Source: Sarcophilus harrisii
Taxonomy: Eukaryota; Chordata; Mammalia; Dasyuromorphia; Dasyuridae
Reading direction: 5' to 3'
Assembly (NCBI RefSeq): GCF_902635505.1
Contig: NC_045430.1
Coordinates: forward strand, 133,589,925-133,653,924
DNA: 64,000 nucleotides
A model generated the notes under the pieces. It did no database searches, was not told where the DNA came from, and was given only the letters and a program-made list of their open reading frames with translations. Made by a program: the position numbers and the translations under genes. Below, one piece after another: positions 11,895 through 26,800 of this stretch; the first letter of the stretch is position 1; every line of letters begins with the position of its first letter.

Positions 11895-14800
11895 GATGGT
11901 TTACATGTCAACAAATCTTCTTCCAAAAAACCCCAACCCTCCAGTATACAAAAATAAAACTTAACCTACTGTTTTTTCAACAGAATAGTTAATTATTATC
12001 AGTATTTCTAATATTTTTGATATACTTAAGATATTTTCAATGTTGTATGGCAGTAGACTGTATTCTGAAGTCTTTATTTTAAGCAAATAACAAATAAATT
12101 TATATACTATGGTACTTTGTTCCTATTTAAGCATCACACAAATCTAAGGGAAAAGTTTTATGTCTTCATTATTTCATGGATTTATTATTTTGTTGGTATG
12201 TGTTCTCTCCATTGATAAAAATTGAAACCACTTTATAGGTTAGTGAGAGTTGTTCCAAAAACTACTGTGCTGCCTTAAGTAGTTGGCTATTTGCACATGA
12301 ACATTGATTACCATTATTGTTCTTTCTGACAAGGGAGGAGATATGTTTGATACAATGTACTACAGCATGACATTTTCTTTTTGACAAGTTATTTTAAAGA
12401 GGATACTCTGCAGCTTAATTGATGCTCAGCTTGGCTTCTCAGATACTATTATGTCAAAAATCATATATTTGAGGCTACATTAAAGATTATAAAGGCAAAA
12501 GATGTAGGTTTCTAATTTTAATTTAGTTTCTTTAACCCAAGTGCATAACTTTATTTAGTCTCTGTTTATCTGCAAAAATGCTCATATCTATGTGAAAAAA
12601 ACCATTATGAGGATGAGGAAAAAATATCTGTAGCATAATTTGGCTAAGTAGGAAACAGTTCAAGGCACTAAATAAATCAGTTTCTTATTTGAATTAGAGA
12701 TTCTTCTTTGAGAGTGTTTACAAAATACATTTTCTTTGAAGAACCCAAAGGAATTGAAACCTAAAAAGTGAACAATTCTGATATGTAATGTAGTAGAACT
12801 TTGTTATATCCCTAGGGTTTATTCATTTTTCTTTTTTTTTTTTTTTAGTTAATGTGAATCTTGACTGATCCAGTGATTTTTAAGCTTCAGAGATTTTGTT
12901 TTGAATTTAGGTCCTTTAAACATGATGTAAAAGGAAATGCCCGAGCCATGATGAAATTAATGAACAGCGCAGATGTTGCAAAACATTCTTTATCAACCTT
13001 AGGAAGTGCAAACTGTTTTGTTGACTCACTGTATGATGGTCTAGATTTTGACTGTAATGTGTCCAGGTAAGATTAAATAAAAAGGTAAATTCTATCATGT
13101 TGGAGTATCTGACTTTTATGAATTAATTTTTAAAAATGAATTGAGTCATAGTAGAGACCATTCCTTTGTTTATTTTTGGGTAATGTTTTTGTTGTACTAA
13201 ATACTATGCCTTTTTATTCCACAGCTGAAGATAATTTGTGAAAAAGATTCCAGATTTGATCTGTTTTAACTTGAAGAAGTGAGATTCCTAGTTTGAAGTT
13301 CGTAAAATCATGTAGAACATATCAATTTATATAACACAATATCTCTTAAGTAATTTTGCTCATGTTGACAGAGCCTGCAGTGGTTCTCTGATAATGAATA
13401 GTTCCTAAATGCTGAGAATCCATATTGATACTATTTTATTAGTCATCTGTCTTTGACACTATTGAACTTAACGTCTTGATAGGCATATGGGTAGCATAAA
13501 GTAGGCATAAAGATAGTATACATACAATCAAATGATTTTTTTCTCATTTGTGTGAAATTTAGGAAGTGGTTAACAAATGTTTGTTCCTTCACTAAGAGAA
13601 TTCTTTTCCTTAGTCTTCACAGGAAGACTTGGTCCTTTTTTGAGTAGCATATAAGCAAAATTGCCTATTCTGACTGAGTCTAATAATCCCTTTCAAGTTG
13701 TGGATTTGATCATTGAATGACTTATAAGATGTCACTGAAATTGTCTTAGAAGATGATAGATCTTAATATTCTTCTAGGTTTTCAAAAGATTATACTGCTT
13801 TCATTGGTTATAAATTCCTTTGAGTTCTTAATGCTCTTTCTACTATCTTGATGTGAAATCTTTAGATTCTTTAATGAATTGTTTGTTGATACATTGACCT
13901 ATTGGGCTTTTAAGTGTTTTTCTTGTCTAGGCTAAAAGATTGGTAGAATAGTTAATTATTAGCAGTATTACTAATATTTTTGATATACTTAAGATATTTT
14001 AAATGTTGTATGGCAGGTTTTTTACTTACATTTTTATTTTAATTTGACTTTAAATATCTTCAAATATTTATAAACTTGAGCTTTAAAAAAATTGCTTTTG
14101 CACTGTTGTTTACCTGCTGTAGGTCAAGAACTTGCTTAGCTAATCAAATACTATATGCCTACCTCTGTGCTGAGAACTGGGAACAAGAAGAAAAATTGAA
14201 AATAATCCCCATACTCGGGGAGTGAGCTTAAATTCAAATGAAGAAAGCAAAATAAACTAAATGGCTATATACAAGATATATATAGAATAGATATGAGGTA
14301 ATCTTAAAAAGAAAGGTACCAGCATATGGGGAGACCAAGAAAGGTCTTTTAAAAAGCTGAGTCTTAAAGTAAACCAGAGATTCTAAAAGATAAATGCAAA
14401 GAGCAAGAACATTTCAGGAATGAAAGACAGCCTGTGCAAAGAGATTGAAGGTGGGAGATTGACTGTTATGCCTAAGGACTAAACATTATGCCCAAGGAAC
14501 AGTGAGTAGGCTGGTATGGTTGGACTCTAGAATGCCTTGAAGGAAGTGACTGGAAGTTTGAGGTGCTTTTAATGCCAAGCAGAGTTGTTAAGGGAGTTTG
14601 GAGTTTATTAAATAGGAGGGTGACATAATTATTACAGTTTTTGCTGTTATAATGACTTAGTTTCCAAAAATTATTAATTTAAGTATTATCCTTTCGTTGT
14701 TTTTTCTATAACTAAACATTTTCATTTTTCTTCTTTTTTTATAGAGCCAGATTTGAACTTATATGTTCACCACTTTTTAATAAATGTATAGAAGTTATCA

Positions 14801-17800
14801 GAAATCTCTTGGAACAAGTTGAATTTACATCAGATGATATTAACAAGGTAATTGCATGTTTCTGTTCCTAATGTGTTTCTTGTTATGTGGTGTCAGCCTA
14901 GGAGGGGGTAAAGCAGTCCTCTCAATGGTAAGAGTGTTAATATCTATTTAAACATTTTCCAGGGGCAGCTAGAATAGCACCTGGGTAGAGCACCAGCCCT
15001 GAAGTCAGGAGGACCTGAGTTCAAATGTGGCCTCAGGCACTTAACACTTCCTAGCTGTGTGACTCTGGGCAAGTCACTTTACCCCTATTGTCTCAGGAAA
15101 AAAAAAAAAGCAACAAAAAACTTTTGAGTTCTTGTGAATTTTTACAAATTAGTAGATTATGTTGTATTTGTAATGCACACTTATAAGGCCCTTTGTTTTA
15201 TCAGGTACATAAGTCACTTCAACAAAGAATAAATTCTTTCAATATACTTAATATTTGAGCAGTTTATGTAATGACTAAGATTTGCTTTAAATAGCATTTG
15301 GATGGAGGAAGTTTGCTTTTAAGATCTTTGGTGATGACTTTTTAAAATTCTGTTGATTTTAAAAGCTGTTTAAATTTGTGACAATGTGAAAATGTGTTTT
15401 GAAAATGGTTCTTAAAAAGAGCTTTACAACAAAAGAGAGGGTTACTAATGGAAGATTGTTCATTTTATATTATCTGCTGTTTAAAAATTACAAGTTTATA
15501 TAGTACATTACTATAGTCCACAAATTTTGGAGTTAGGAAACATTTTTTAATTTAAAACTAGCAGATTCATTCATATGCTAGTGTTCTATTCTCATTATAT
15601 AAAACTTAGTGAATACCAATACCAATGACTTTCTAGGAGCTTTAAACAATCTAGAATTAGATATTTCCCAACTATTTGAATTCCTGTCTATTTACACTTG
15701 CACAAAGATACTATGTGAATTTAATTTTTTTTTTTTTTTTCAATAAAAAGTATTGCATGCATTCCACGAAGACTTTTGGGTTATTTTTTTAGTCTATTAT
15801 CACATAAAATTAAGGCAGTAATAATTTTTTAAATATATATTAGTGAACATATAAGTAGAAAAGAGCACTAGATTTAGGCTCAGAAATTTAGATTTGGACT
15901 GTTCCATTTTGATTACCTTTAGGGAAGACCCCTCCTAAGTCTAGATAAACTTCTTTTTGTCTTTCAATAAACAGATTTATTAAGTGCCTGCCATATGTCT
16001 GGTAACTAAGCAGTGGGAATACAAAGAAACTCCCTCCTCTCAAGGAGCTCAGGATTAACTCATACAATGTATCTTCAACTCTGAACTAATTTAGCATTTC
16101 CCCAAATTTCTGTCCTAACATGAAAGGGGCCCAGTGTTTATCAGTTAATTCTCTTCCTAGTCCCATTCACTTTTGCGATTAGTGACATACAAACTCAGAA
16201 GAGAATATAATTTTTCTCATGAAGACTATGTGCACAATTCCTATATTGTATACCTTGGGATGGGTCTTTTGTAGCAAACTCCAAAAGGTTCAAAGATACT
16301 ATGTTACAGGAGTGTTTTTTATACCACAGACATGTATTTTGTGGACAAGTTCAAGGCCTTTACTAAGTTCTATCTAGAAAAAGGAACTTGTTAGTTTTAT
16401 GGAGTTTTATGAAAGAAGTATCCAAAAATGAAAAATTTTAGTTCCAACTAGTAGATATTTGTTATTCCTTTTAAATGTCTCTAGAAATAGAAGACTGTCA
16501 TGGTCCCAAGGGTTAAGTAATCAACTAACCTAAAAGTGGGAATATGGGTCATGTTGTACTTTTCCCCCCCAATGGGTAACAGACCACAGTACTTCATTCC
16601 AAAGCACAACCATACCACTCCCTTCATCTGTTATTACGAAATACTTTTCCACTCCATTCCCTCAAACTGTGACTTTGCATTGCCCTGCAGCCTCCCAACC
16701 TCTTCCCTTCTCCAGCCAGTATCCACCCCCACAGTGGCAGTTGGGCATTTGTATAAGGAATATTGTAGGCAAGTCACTCTTCCCCTACTCCCAAATGTCT
16801 TCTTGCCCAGTTCCTTAGATAACCTGGTAAGAGCTCCAAATCCTCTCCCTTCTTTGTTTTTTGTTTTTTGAGGGACAGAATTAAGCAAGCACAGAGTGAA
16901 TTGTGGTTTGTACTACAGAACTGATTATGTTGTCCTTTCCAATAAACTATTTTTTTTTTTTTTGAGGATAGTCCTTTTTTTGACCTTGATGTCATTCTTG
17001 ACTTTTTATCTTTGTGCCATTTGTTCAAACAGTTGCCATTCGTATTACATCTGCCTCCACAACATCCGTCCCCTTTTCTATACTCATACAACCATACTCT
17101 CTCATCAACTTTCACTTAGACTACTACAATAGCTTCCTAATTGGTCTCTTCCCTCTCCAATCCAGCCTTTTATGCAGCTGATCAAAATGATTTTCGTAAA
17201 GTACTTGTTTGTCACTCAGTACATTTCAGTGGTTTCCTATTGACTCTGGGAATAGATGTGATTTAACTCATCTTTTAAAATGTTTATATATGCTTTATAA
17301 TTATATACTTTATTAAAGTTATTTTATAACTTTGAAGATTGTTGCCTTATTAGATGATAGTGAAAGCCACTTTATGTCGTGTAGTGGATGTACCTCAGCA
17401 TGCCCTGGGTTCCTCAAGAATTTAAAGCCTCTGAATCTTTGGGGATTTTAAATCACTGAAAAAAATGTATAACTTTGTGCTATATGCTAAGATAAATACT
17501 TACTCATGTCATAAGTAATGGAAGGATCTGTTATTTCTAAGTATAATATAAAAATAGTAAAATAATGATGAAATTTATATCACAGTAAACATTTTAAAAT
17601 ACTTCTGCCAAGTACAAATCAAAAAAAAAAAAGTAAATCAGAATTTATTTTCCCATAATTCAAAGGTAAAATTCATTCCACAATTTCTACACCAGTAAAA
17701 TACTAATAATTTTGAAACTTTGTGATTTCTTTTAGTTCTTCATCCACCAGAAAACACTTTAATGACTTGAATCATTCTTTCACATAGTTACTGATAGTTT

Positions 17801-20800
17801 GCTATTCATTTTTTGAAAACTATTTTGAAAACTTTGAATCATATCTATAGAAGAATGGCTCTTGGTCTTATTAGTCTATTTATCTTGCATACTTAAACTT
17901 AGATCTGAAAAAATTGATATAGAGCATTTAACAATTTTTTTATTTTCCAAGTATATGTAAAGTTAGTTTTCAACATTCATTTTTGTAAAAGTGTGTCCCA
18001 AATTTTTTTCCATGCCTCCCATATTTCCTCCTTTCCCAAGAGAGCAAGCAATGGGATATAGGTTACATATGTGCAGTTCTTTTAAACATTTTCATATTTG
18101 TCATGTTGTGCAACAAAAAAGGAAAAAAACCACAAGAAAAAAAAATTAAGCAAACAACAACAAAAAAGTGGAAATATTATTCTTTGATTTACATTCAGTT
18201 TCCATAGTTTTCTCTCTAGATAACATTTTTCCATCCCAAGCCTGTTGGAATTGCTTTAAATCACCACATTGTTAAAAACAGCCAAGTCTGTCACAGCTGA
18301 TCATTGCAGAATTTTGATGTTACTGTGTACAATGTTCTCTTGGTTCTGCTCACTTACTCAGTATCAATTCATGTAAATCTTTTCAGGCTTTTCTGAAATC
18401 AGCTACTCATCATTTATTAGAGAATAATAATATCCCATTTCATCCATATATACCATAACTTATTGAGCCATTCTCCAACTAATGGACATCCACTCAGTTT
18501 TCTGCTTGCTACTACAAAAAGGGCTTGTCAGAAACATTTTTGCACATGTGGGTCCTTTTCCCACATCTCTTTTTTTATGATTTCTGGAATGCAGTCCTTC
18601 TATTCTGTATAGATCAAAGGATAGATGTGTTTTATTTTTGCAGAAACTTTTCAGCTTTGTGTAATTTAAAGCATATTATATTTTTTGCAAATGCAATGCC
18701 CCTAGTTCAATTAACCTGTAGCTATGAAAGGGTTATGATCTGCTTCACTTCTAATTGTTTGTAATGATTTTTAACATTCAGTTCACACACCACTTTCTCT
18801 AAGCTAGTTATGTTCCTTCCTTAGTGATTTTATTTCATTTTTAAAATTTTTCATATATTCTAAGTATTTTTCCTTTTGGCAAGGCAGAGTTAAGTGACTT
18901 GCTAAGTCACATAGCTAATGTGTCAAGTGTCTAAAGCTGGATTTGAACTTGGGTCCTTCTACTTCAGAGCCAGTGTTCTATCTACTGTATCACTTAGATT
19001 TTTCATAATTTTAGATACTGATACTAGTACTTTTTTTGACTTACTTAGCTTTTCAACTTTAGTTCCTGAGCCAGAGTTTTGTGCCAGCACCATGCTCCAC
19101 CCCATTACCCTTTTGTGCTGACATCCATCTCCTATAGTTAGGTCTTCCTTGGATCTTTTCAGGTTCAAGGTGTTTAGATCTTCAAGTTCTCTTTGGAATT
19201 TCAAGTCCAGGTCCTAGGCTTTCAAGCCCTTGACCTGAAGTATTCTGGTCAGGTCCTGTCATACTACATGCTCTTTGAAGAACCTTCCACTTTTGCTGTC
19301 TCCAGAAACAGATCTTTTCAGGCTATATATTCACCTGCTACTGGTCCCACCAGAAGTCTCTATTTTCTGTTGTCTTCAAACTTCTTTATGCTCCTTTGTG
19401 CAGTTCTGGAGTAGAAGTCATTTACAATACATTCTCATTAGATTTGGTTTGGTGTGAACATAAGGGTCTTCTGGTGTGTGGAAGCTGGCTGGCTGTTTTC
19501 TGAGGACTCTCTTTGGCTAAAAGTTGTAGGTGATCCCTGATAACTTCTTTGTTTAGAAAAGTCATTACCACATAATTTCCATAATGAGATTGCCTGAACT
19601 TTGGTTGGTCTTCAGACATTACCTATCAGCAGACTCCAATGTGAAATTTAAAATTTATTATATTAATATTATTATTAAAATTAATATTCAACAGTGTTGT
19701 AATGAACATAAGAAATTAAGTATTTTTAATACTAAATAACTACAAAATATTGCCTAATATATCATTTCATATGAAATGAAATACTGTGTTATTTTCTAAT
19801 AACATTTCACAGAAATAGCTGATTAAAATCAAATATGCTTCTAATAAGGAGCTTTTAATACTTCATTACAAGATTAACATTGTTTGATTCTAAAAAACAC
19901 ATTTATTCAGACTGTATACTTTTTTCCAGGTTGTACTTTGTGGAGGATCAGCTCGAATCCCAAAGCTACAGCAGCTGATTAAAGATCTTTTTCCAGCTGT
20001 TGAGCTTCTGAATTCAATTCCTCCCGATGAGGTTATTCCTATTGGTGCAGCTATAGAAGCTGGAATTCTTGTTGGCAAAGAAAATATTTTACTAGAAGAA
20101 GAACCTCTTGCTTTTGAATGTTCTGCAAAAGATATTTTAGTGAAGGTAGGTCCAACTTTTATAAGTTTTGTAACAAACTTAGTAAGTTTTGTTATAACAT
20201 CCTTACAAGATTATTGTGTTAAAATTAATGGTAGTCATGTGGCTTTTGTTTATTTAGGGAGTGGATGAATCAGGAGCCAATAGATTCACCATACTGTTCC
20301 CATCAGGGACTCCTTTGCCAGCTCGAAGACAACACACATTACAAGCCCCAGGAAGTATATCCTCAGTATGTCTTGAACTCTATGAGTCAATAGGAAAACA
20401 TTCTGCAAAAGATGAAAATAAATTTGCACAGGTGAGAATCCTGAGTTTACATATTAACAACTAATTTTTCTCTTTTCCTTCTAGAGAATTATCTTTCCAA
20501 GTCATATCTATAACTTCATGTAGAGTAGCTAAAAATGCAAAATTGGATACTGAATTATTCATAGGCTACATGATCAAAAATAAGAAAAACAGTAATGGTT
20601 GGGTGCCTAGTAATTCAGAGAAGAAAATAAGTGGGAAGAGAATTGGGCCGATATTAATGACCTCAGATGTATACTCTTAAATCATAATTGGTAATTTAAA
20701 ATGTGAACCCCAAATTTTATTTTATTTTTTATTACAAGGAAGCAAATGCAAGCATAATATTTATCACTTAGAACAGGGGTCCTCAAACTATGGCCCACGG

Positions 20801-23800
20801 GCCAGATGTAGCAGCTAAGGACCTTTATCCCCCTCACCCAGGCCTATGAAGTTTCTTTATTTAAAGACCCACAAAACAAAGTTTTTGTTTTTACTATAGT
20901 CCAGCCCTCCAACAGTCTGAGGGACAATGAACTGACCCCCTATTTTAAAAGTTTGAGGACTCCTGATTTAGAGTTTAGTGAATGGGATTTATATTGCAAC
21001 CCAAGCTTAAATGTTGTTGAGAAGGTATAGCAGAAATGCACCATGTATCAAGATATGCACTTCTGTCTCAATGCCCCTGAACTTGAATTAAGGAAGCACA
21101 GAGGAGCAGTATGGTGTAGTGAATGGAGAATCATTTTCAAAGCCAGAAAAACATGGATGTAAGGTCTATCTGATCAAAACAGGCTGTATAGCCATGGGCA
21201 AAACACTTAACCTCTTGAGTATTTTGAGCAATTGTCTTAAGACTATACCTTTCAATTCCAGTCTACTTGGTAGAAATAGGAGGAGTTTCTCATCTGTGAG
21301 TTGCCTATAACAATGAAATCATAGCTTGGAATTGGAATTCAGTGTAGAACATATGAGTGAGAATAGTAAGACAAAAGCACTATCATTGTGATAGTATGCT
21401 AAAGGTAAATTTGCCAAATAGAAATTAGAGATGAAGCTTTATTAATAAAGACTGGTACAAGATAGGGAATGCTACCTATTCATATATCATCCGAAACTCT
21501 CATTCTGCTAAAATGCTAAAAGCATAGGATAAATTTTTGATTTACCATACAGATAGTGTCCTCTTTCAAAAAGTAAAGAAAGCAGCATGAAGGAGGGACT
21601 GATATTCTGATTTTATTTATGACTAAAAAGGACCTTGTTGAAGAATAACCTTAGGAGAATGTGACCATGTTATCTTCTATTTGAAGTAGCCAAAGAAGAA
21701 AACACTCCATAATCAAAACATGTAACCCTAATTTTTATAGAATCATAAACTTTGAACCAGATAGGGAACTTAAAGATTATCTAGTCCAGCCCTACATTCT
21801 GTACAGAAAGAAACCAAAACCTGTTGAAGTTAAATTTCTTATCCAAGGTCACACATATCAAGTGGCAAAACCATACCTTGAACCCAGGTGTCTGATTGTA
21901 AATCCAATACTTTTTACATTACACCATGCTGTTGATTTCAAAAAGTTAAGAAAATGAATAGATGTAGTCTTGTAGACAGGCATTCTAAAAGAAAAAATGG
22001 CTCAAGAGGAATGAGAAATGGAGTTCTGACGACACAAATGTTCCTAAAGAGGAAGAAAGGGAAAATGTATAAAGCAACTGCTGTGGTTTCATAGGAACCT
22101 CTTTGACAAGCCTTGTAAAAAAGATCTTATACACAAATAAGAATGAAGGATGCATTAATGCAATATATAGTGGCATAAAATACTAAGATTAGTTTCAGGA
22201 AAGCCAAAACAAAAAATGAACTGAAATATACCCAAAAATATTATGAACATTATAAAGGGCCTTCTTTTAAGTTATGTACAGGGCAAAAAATAGATTTAAA
22301 GAGCTAGAGCCACTGTTAGTGACCAGTGATAGATGGTATAATGTTAATAGATATTAAAGCTCAAGTTCTTATATTTTTCCAAAAAATCCAATTTATAAAA
22401 ACCTTTTCAGAAAAACTTATCTGCACATGTAAAAGAGCATAATACAAACATGGGTTTGACATGACAAAAAGAAAGTCTTTTTTTTTTTTTTGAAGGAAAG
22501 CACTGTCTGATGAAAATTTTAATTAAAGATATGCCATTCAGATGGAAAAATTTATTTGATTACATCATCTAGAGCCCTCTTCCATTTTTTTTTTTCAGTA
22601 CCAATAGATTGGTATAGTCTGATTTATATTCATCACAGGAAAATTGCAGCAGAGAAATTACATATAGAGAAAAGCTAAACAAATGGCCCACTGTATCCAA
22701 CATGTTCAAAACAAGACAATTTTGGTTTCAGAAAAATTTGTTCCATCTAACCAGTACTAAGTATCTTTGTACAAAGTATTTATTAAGGTTGATGTTTTTA
22801 AAGATGAAAAATAACACTGTTCCTGACTTTAGGAAGTCCATACTATAATAGGAAAAGGGAGAGATACACAGGAAAACTCAAGTACACAAATAAGTATGAT
22901 AAAGAGCAGCAAGTGATCAGAGTGAAGGGTTCCCATATGTAGTACCATGAGAAATTTGAGAAGGGGGAGAGATCACTTTTTCATCTGGCATAAAGTCTTC
23001 CAGTTGAGAATAGTAGTACTGCAGATTAACTAGAACAAGTTAATTTATACAATAAACCTTTCAATATTTTATATATATTTTTTAAATGCAGTATATCCTT
23101 TTTCTGCAGTACCTTTTAAAAAATGATTTGGTATTGAATTCACAATATTTTAATCTTCAGTTGTTCATCATGAAACCATATTTTTGTTACACTAGATATG
23201 AAACATACCTTTGATAGTCTTAATTTTTCAAATTTAGCCTTGGCAAGTTTTTTTTAATTAGTTCCCAATCACTAAAACCTGTTTATCTCACCTGGTGGAT
23301 AAGTTTCTTAGCCATTTGTGACATGCTTATGATATAGTATTCTTGTCTCCATTTAGAATTTTCTGTTATTCTGGTACAATTCTACTTTTTAAAGTATATC
23401 AATAAATTGGGAACAAGACTTTCAGGACCACTGGGATTTAAAAAGAAAAGAAAAAGCTTCAGATTACAAATGTTTTATAATTTAGTGAAGATGCCCAGAA
23501 GTTCACGTGAACTTGTAAAAATGTTTTTGGTATAAACTTGAATGAAAAAGCACTTCTTAGGAGGTGGAGCCAAGATGGTGGAGTAACATAAAGAAGTATG
23601 GCAAGTTCCTCCCTCTCCCTTCCAAAATTCCACTAAACATCTATAAAACTTACCAGACCAAATCCTGATAGGGCAAATCCAAGGAAAAATCACAGTGGGT
23701 CATCTATTCAGACCAGGTCAGCATTTTGAAACAGATTTTTTTGGATCCTGGGGAAAGGGTTTGGCCAGCATGGGGGCATTTCAGCTCCCAGAGAGCAGCT

Positions 23801-26800
23801 GGGCTAAAGATTTTATTTTTCCTTCTTTATAAAATGTGAGCCTGATTCACTCCAGCTCAAAATTTGTGATTCCATAAAATCCAAAGTTACATGTTTGACT
23901 ATGAAGATGTTCCCCTCTTTGGCTATTTCAAAAGAAGATCCATAACTTCATGTTGAATGTGGGGAAAGGTGCTAACTGCCATTTTTGTTGCCCATTACCC
24001 AATTCTGGGTCACAGATCCACGGAGGCTTAGGAAACGTAATGAGTTTTCATGATCAGGAGTAGTGGCATACAGCTCAGAAGCAAGCAAACAGAATTGTGG
24101 TCATAGTCCATACTTTGAACCTGCAGAGAAATCCTGAAGATGTAAAATAGACCCCCCCCCCAAAAAAAAAAAAAAAAAACCACTAAGTTGAAAAAAGATG
24201 GAGAAGAAAGTTAATCATTGCACTACTTTACTTCTTTGACCAAAAAAAGGAAACTAGATATCTTTCAAGAAATCTTAAAAGAAAATAGAAGACAAAGTAG
24301 AAATACAAAGAATCTAGCATTGACTAATAGAAACTCCAAAATTAAAACTCCCAGGAATACAATAGCCAAAACTCTGAGCATACCCCCCCAAAAATAAATA
24401 AATAAACTATTGCTAGTAGTTAGAAAAAATTCAAGAACTGAGGAACCACAATCCAATCTGCTGTGAAAGAGCAAGAAAACTTGGAATACAGTATTACAAA
24501 AGGTAAAAGATAAAGGCTTACAGCCAAGAATAACTTAATCAACAAAACTTAATATAATGCTAGGGGTCAGGGGAGAGAGGAGAACAGAATTGACCTTTAA
24601 TGAAACAGAGGAGTTCAAAATATTTCCTAATTAAAAAGATCAGAGTTTTATAAGAGTTTTGAGGTTAAAAACACAGGAATTAAGTGAAACATAAAAAGAA
24701 AAACAAATGAACTTATGTAATAAACCCCAAGGCTTTGCTTATATTTTGTAGTCAAAGAAACTTCTCCCTCGGGAAGTTTGGCTATTTTGAAAGACTTCAA
24801 GACCATACCTTCATGTAGAATTTGGGATAATATGTAATATAATATGTACTCCCCTCTGAATCCTGTTATCATAATGAGTCATAGAGGGAGTATAATTAGA
24901 CAAGGTCTGGAAATGGTTAAATAAGTTATATAAACGTGATAGAGTATAATTGTGCTGTAAGAAATAACGAAGCAGATGGTTCCAAGGAAACTTGGGAAGA
25001 TTTATATGAATTGTTCCAGAGTGAAATAAACAGAACTAGAAGAAATCAGGAATTCTGAGCAGTATAATGATCAACTATGATTCCAGAGGACTAATGATGA
25101 ATCCTAACAATAGATGCTCTCTTGATAAGAGAGATGAAGGGACTCAGTACAGAATACCAATATGCAGATTTGTTTTGTTAGACTATATTTGTATTTGCCA
25201 CGGGTTTCATTTTCTTTAGTCCTTAATTGGGGAGGAAGTTGGGGGCAAGAGAGTGTGGGGTAGGAGAGTGAGAAGATAGTTTTTCCCTGTTTAAAAAAAT
25301 ATATTTTAATGAGTTTTATCAGTAAAAATGGTTTTTCCATTTAATACTACAGTTTTTGCATTGACTTGCTTTTGATGTGTACTTTTTCTTTATAACAAAC
25401 ACTTGGCAGCTTTTTTTTTTTTCTTCTGGTTTTCTTACTCTAACTTTGAAGAAACTTATTACCGTTCTTTGAAAGAATCAGTAAGAATTCCTTTAGTTAC
25501 TAGTTTCCTCTGAAAACCTTGAGACTTGTTTTCTAAATAGGCTGATTTTGTAGCAATCATTTCACTTCTTAGCATGTTTTTCATTTTCCCTTGTGCTTCG
25601 GTGCAATTCACCCTGTTTAAGTCTTGGATAATCCTTAAAAAGTATGAATTTAGGGGCAGCTAGATGGTGCAGTGGATAGAGCACCAGCCCTGAAGTCAGG
25701 AGGACCTGAGTTCAAGTCTGGTCACAGATATTTAACACTTCCTAGCTGTGTGACCTCTGGGCAAGTCACTTAACCCCAATTGCCTCTGCAAAAAAAAGTA
25801 TGAATTTCTATATGAGTAGCCACTGTAGTGTCTTGTCATTGGAAAGTCTCTTTTAAAAAAACTACCAAGTTTATTTCCTTGGAGTAATCTCCATCTTTAA
25901 AAACACAACCAAAATAAGCAGTGAAGCATGTGTGTAATAAGGAAATCTAACATTTAATCTACAAAGAATTAACCAAAGGTGGAAAAACAGCTCAATCTGG
26001 TTTCATCTGGTCATGGTCTGACATTTTCTGATTTCTGTAATAAATAACCTTTATCAGTTTATGTTAAGATGATGCCTTGCTTTAGCTTTTTTTAAACATT
26101 CTTTCTCTCATAAACAGATTGTACTACAGGATTTAGATAAAAAAGAAAATGGGCTCCATGATATACTAGCTGTTCTCACCATGAAAAGGTACAAAAATGT
26201 ATTTACTGTTTAAAAAAAAAAAAAAAAGATCTTTAAATTTTGAGAATTTCTGTGTTTCATGCATCAGTTGGTTAGTTTATTTTGTGAAAACTAGGCAAAA
26301 CCTATTCAGTATTGAAAATCTGTTGTTCAAGATAGCTAGCTGGCGCAATGGGTAAGAGAACCAGCCCTGAAGTCAGGAGGATCTGAGTTCAAATCTCATC
26401 TCAGACACTTAACACTTCTAGCTATGTGACCCTGAGCAAGTCACTTAACCTCAATTGCCTCCGCAAAAAAAAAAAAAAAAAAAAAAAGAAAGAAAAAGAA
26501 AAGAAAATCAGTTGTTCTTTTTGAGTGGTAGTCATTATAATTCCTTAAGCTTTATTTTTGTTTTCTTTCCAGTAAATTACAATATATCTTAATTCGAAAA
26601 AAACTAATTTTACATTCAGTTGTACTTTACATTTTACTTTTAACTAAAAAAAGTGATCTTTTCTGTTTTCAGAGACCTCATTTAAACAATATACAGTGTT
26701 ATTTCCTTGGAAAATATGATACAATTTCCACTGCTTACTTGTTCAAAAATAGGGTCAATTCTTTTTGGTAGTTGTGGAGTGTCTCCAGATCTATCTTAGT

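Larger units (their letters stand above)
14848..19929 (+). other. Long HSPA14 intron, repeat-filled
   Basis: Contains a CORE-SINE, L2 pieces at about 15960-16055 (antisense) and 17030-17280 (sense), an L1 fragment at 17935-18640 and an antisense SINE at 18876-19000. No exon was found between residues 331 and 332. Confidence 0.55.
20432..26117 (+). other. Longest HSPA14 intron, repeat-filled
   Basis: Contains the hAT element, MIR-like copies at about 21100-21200 and 21750-21930 (the latter antisense), a possible antisense L2 at about 22805-22990, a composite L1/HAL1-like element at 23553-25335 and a CORE-SINE at 25652-25792. Between them the sequence is AT-rich and unrecognised. Confidence 0.5.

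Noticed and set aside
16536-16871. Plus-strand frame of 111 codons
   Set aside because: Intronic, adjoining L2 sequence; no homology recognised and not placed between in-phase splice sites.
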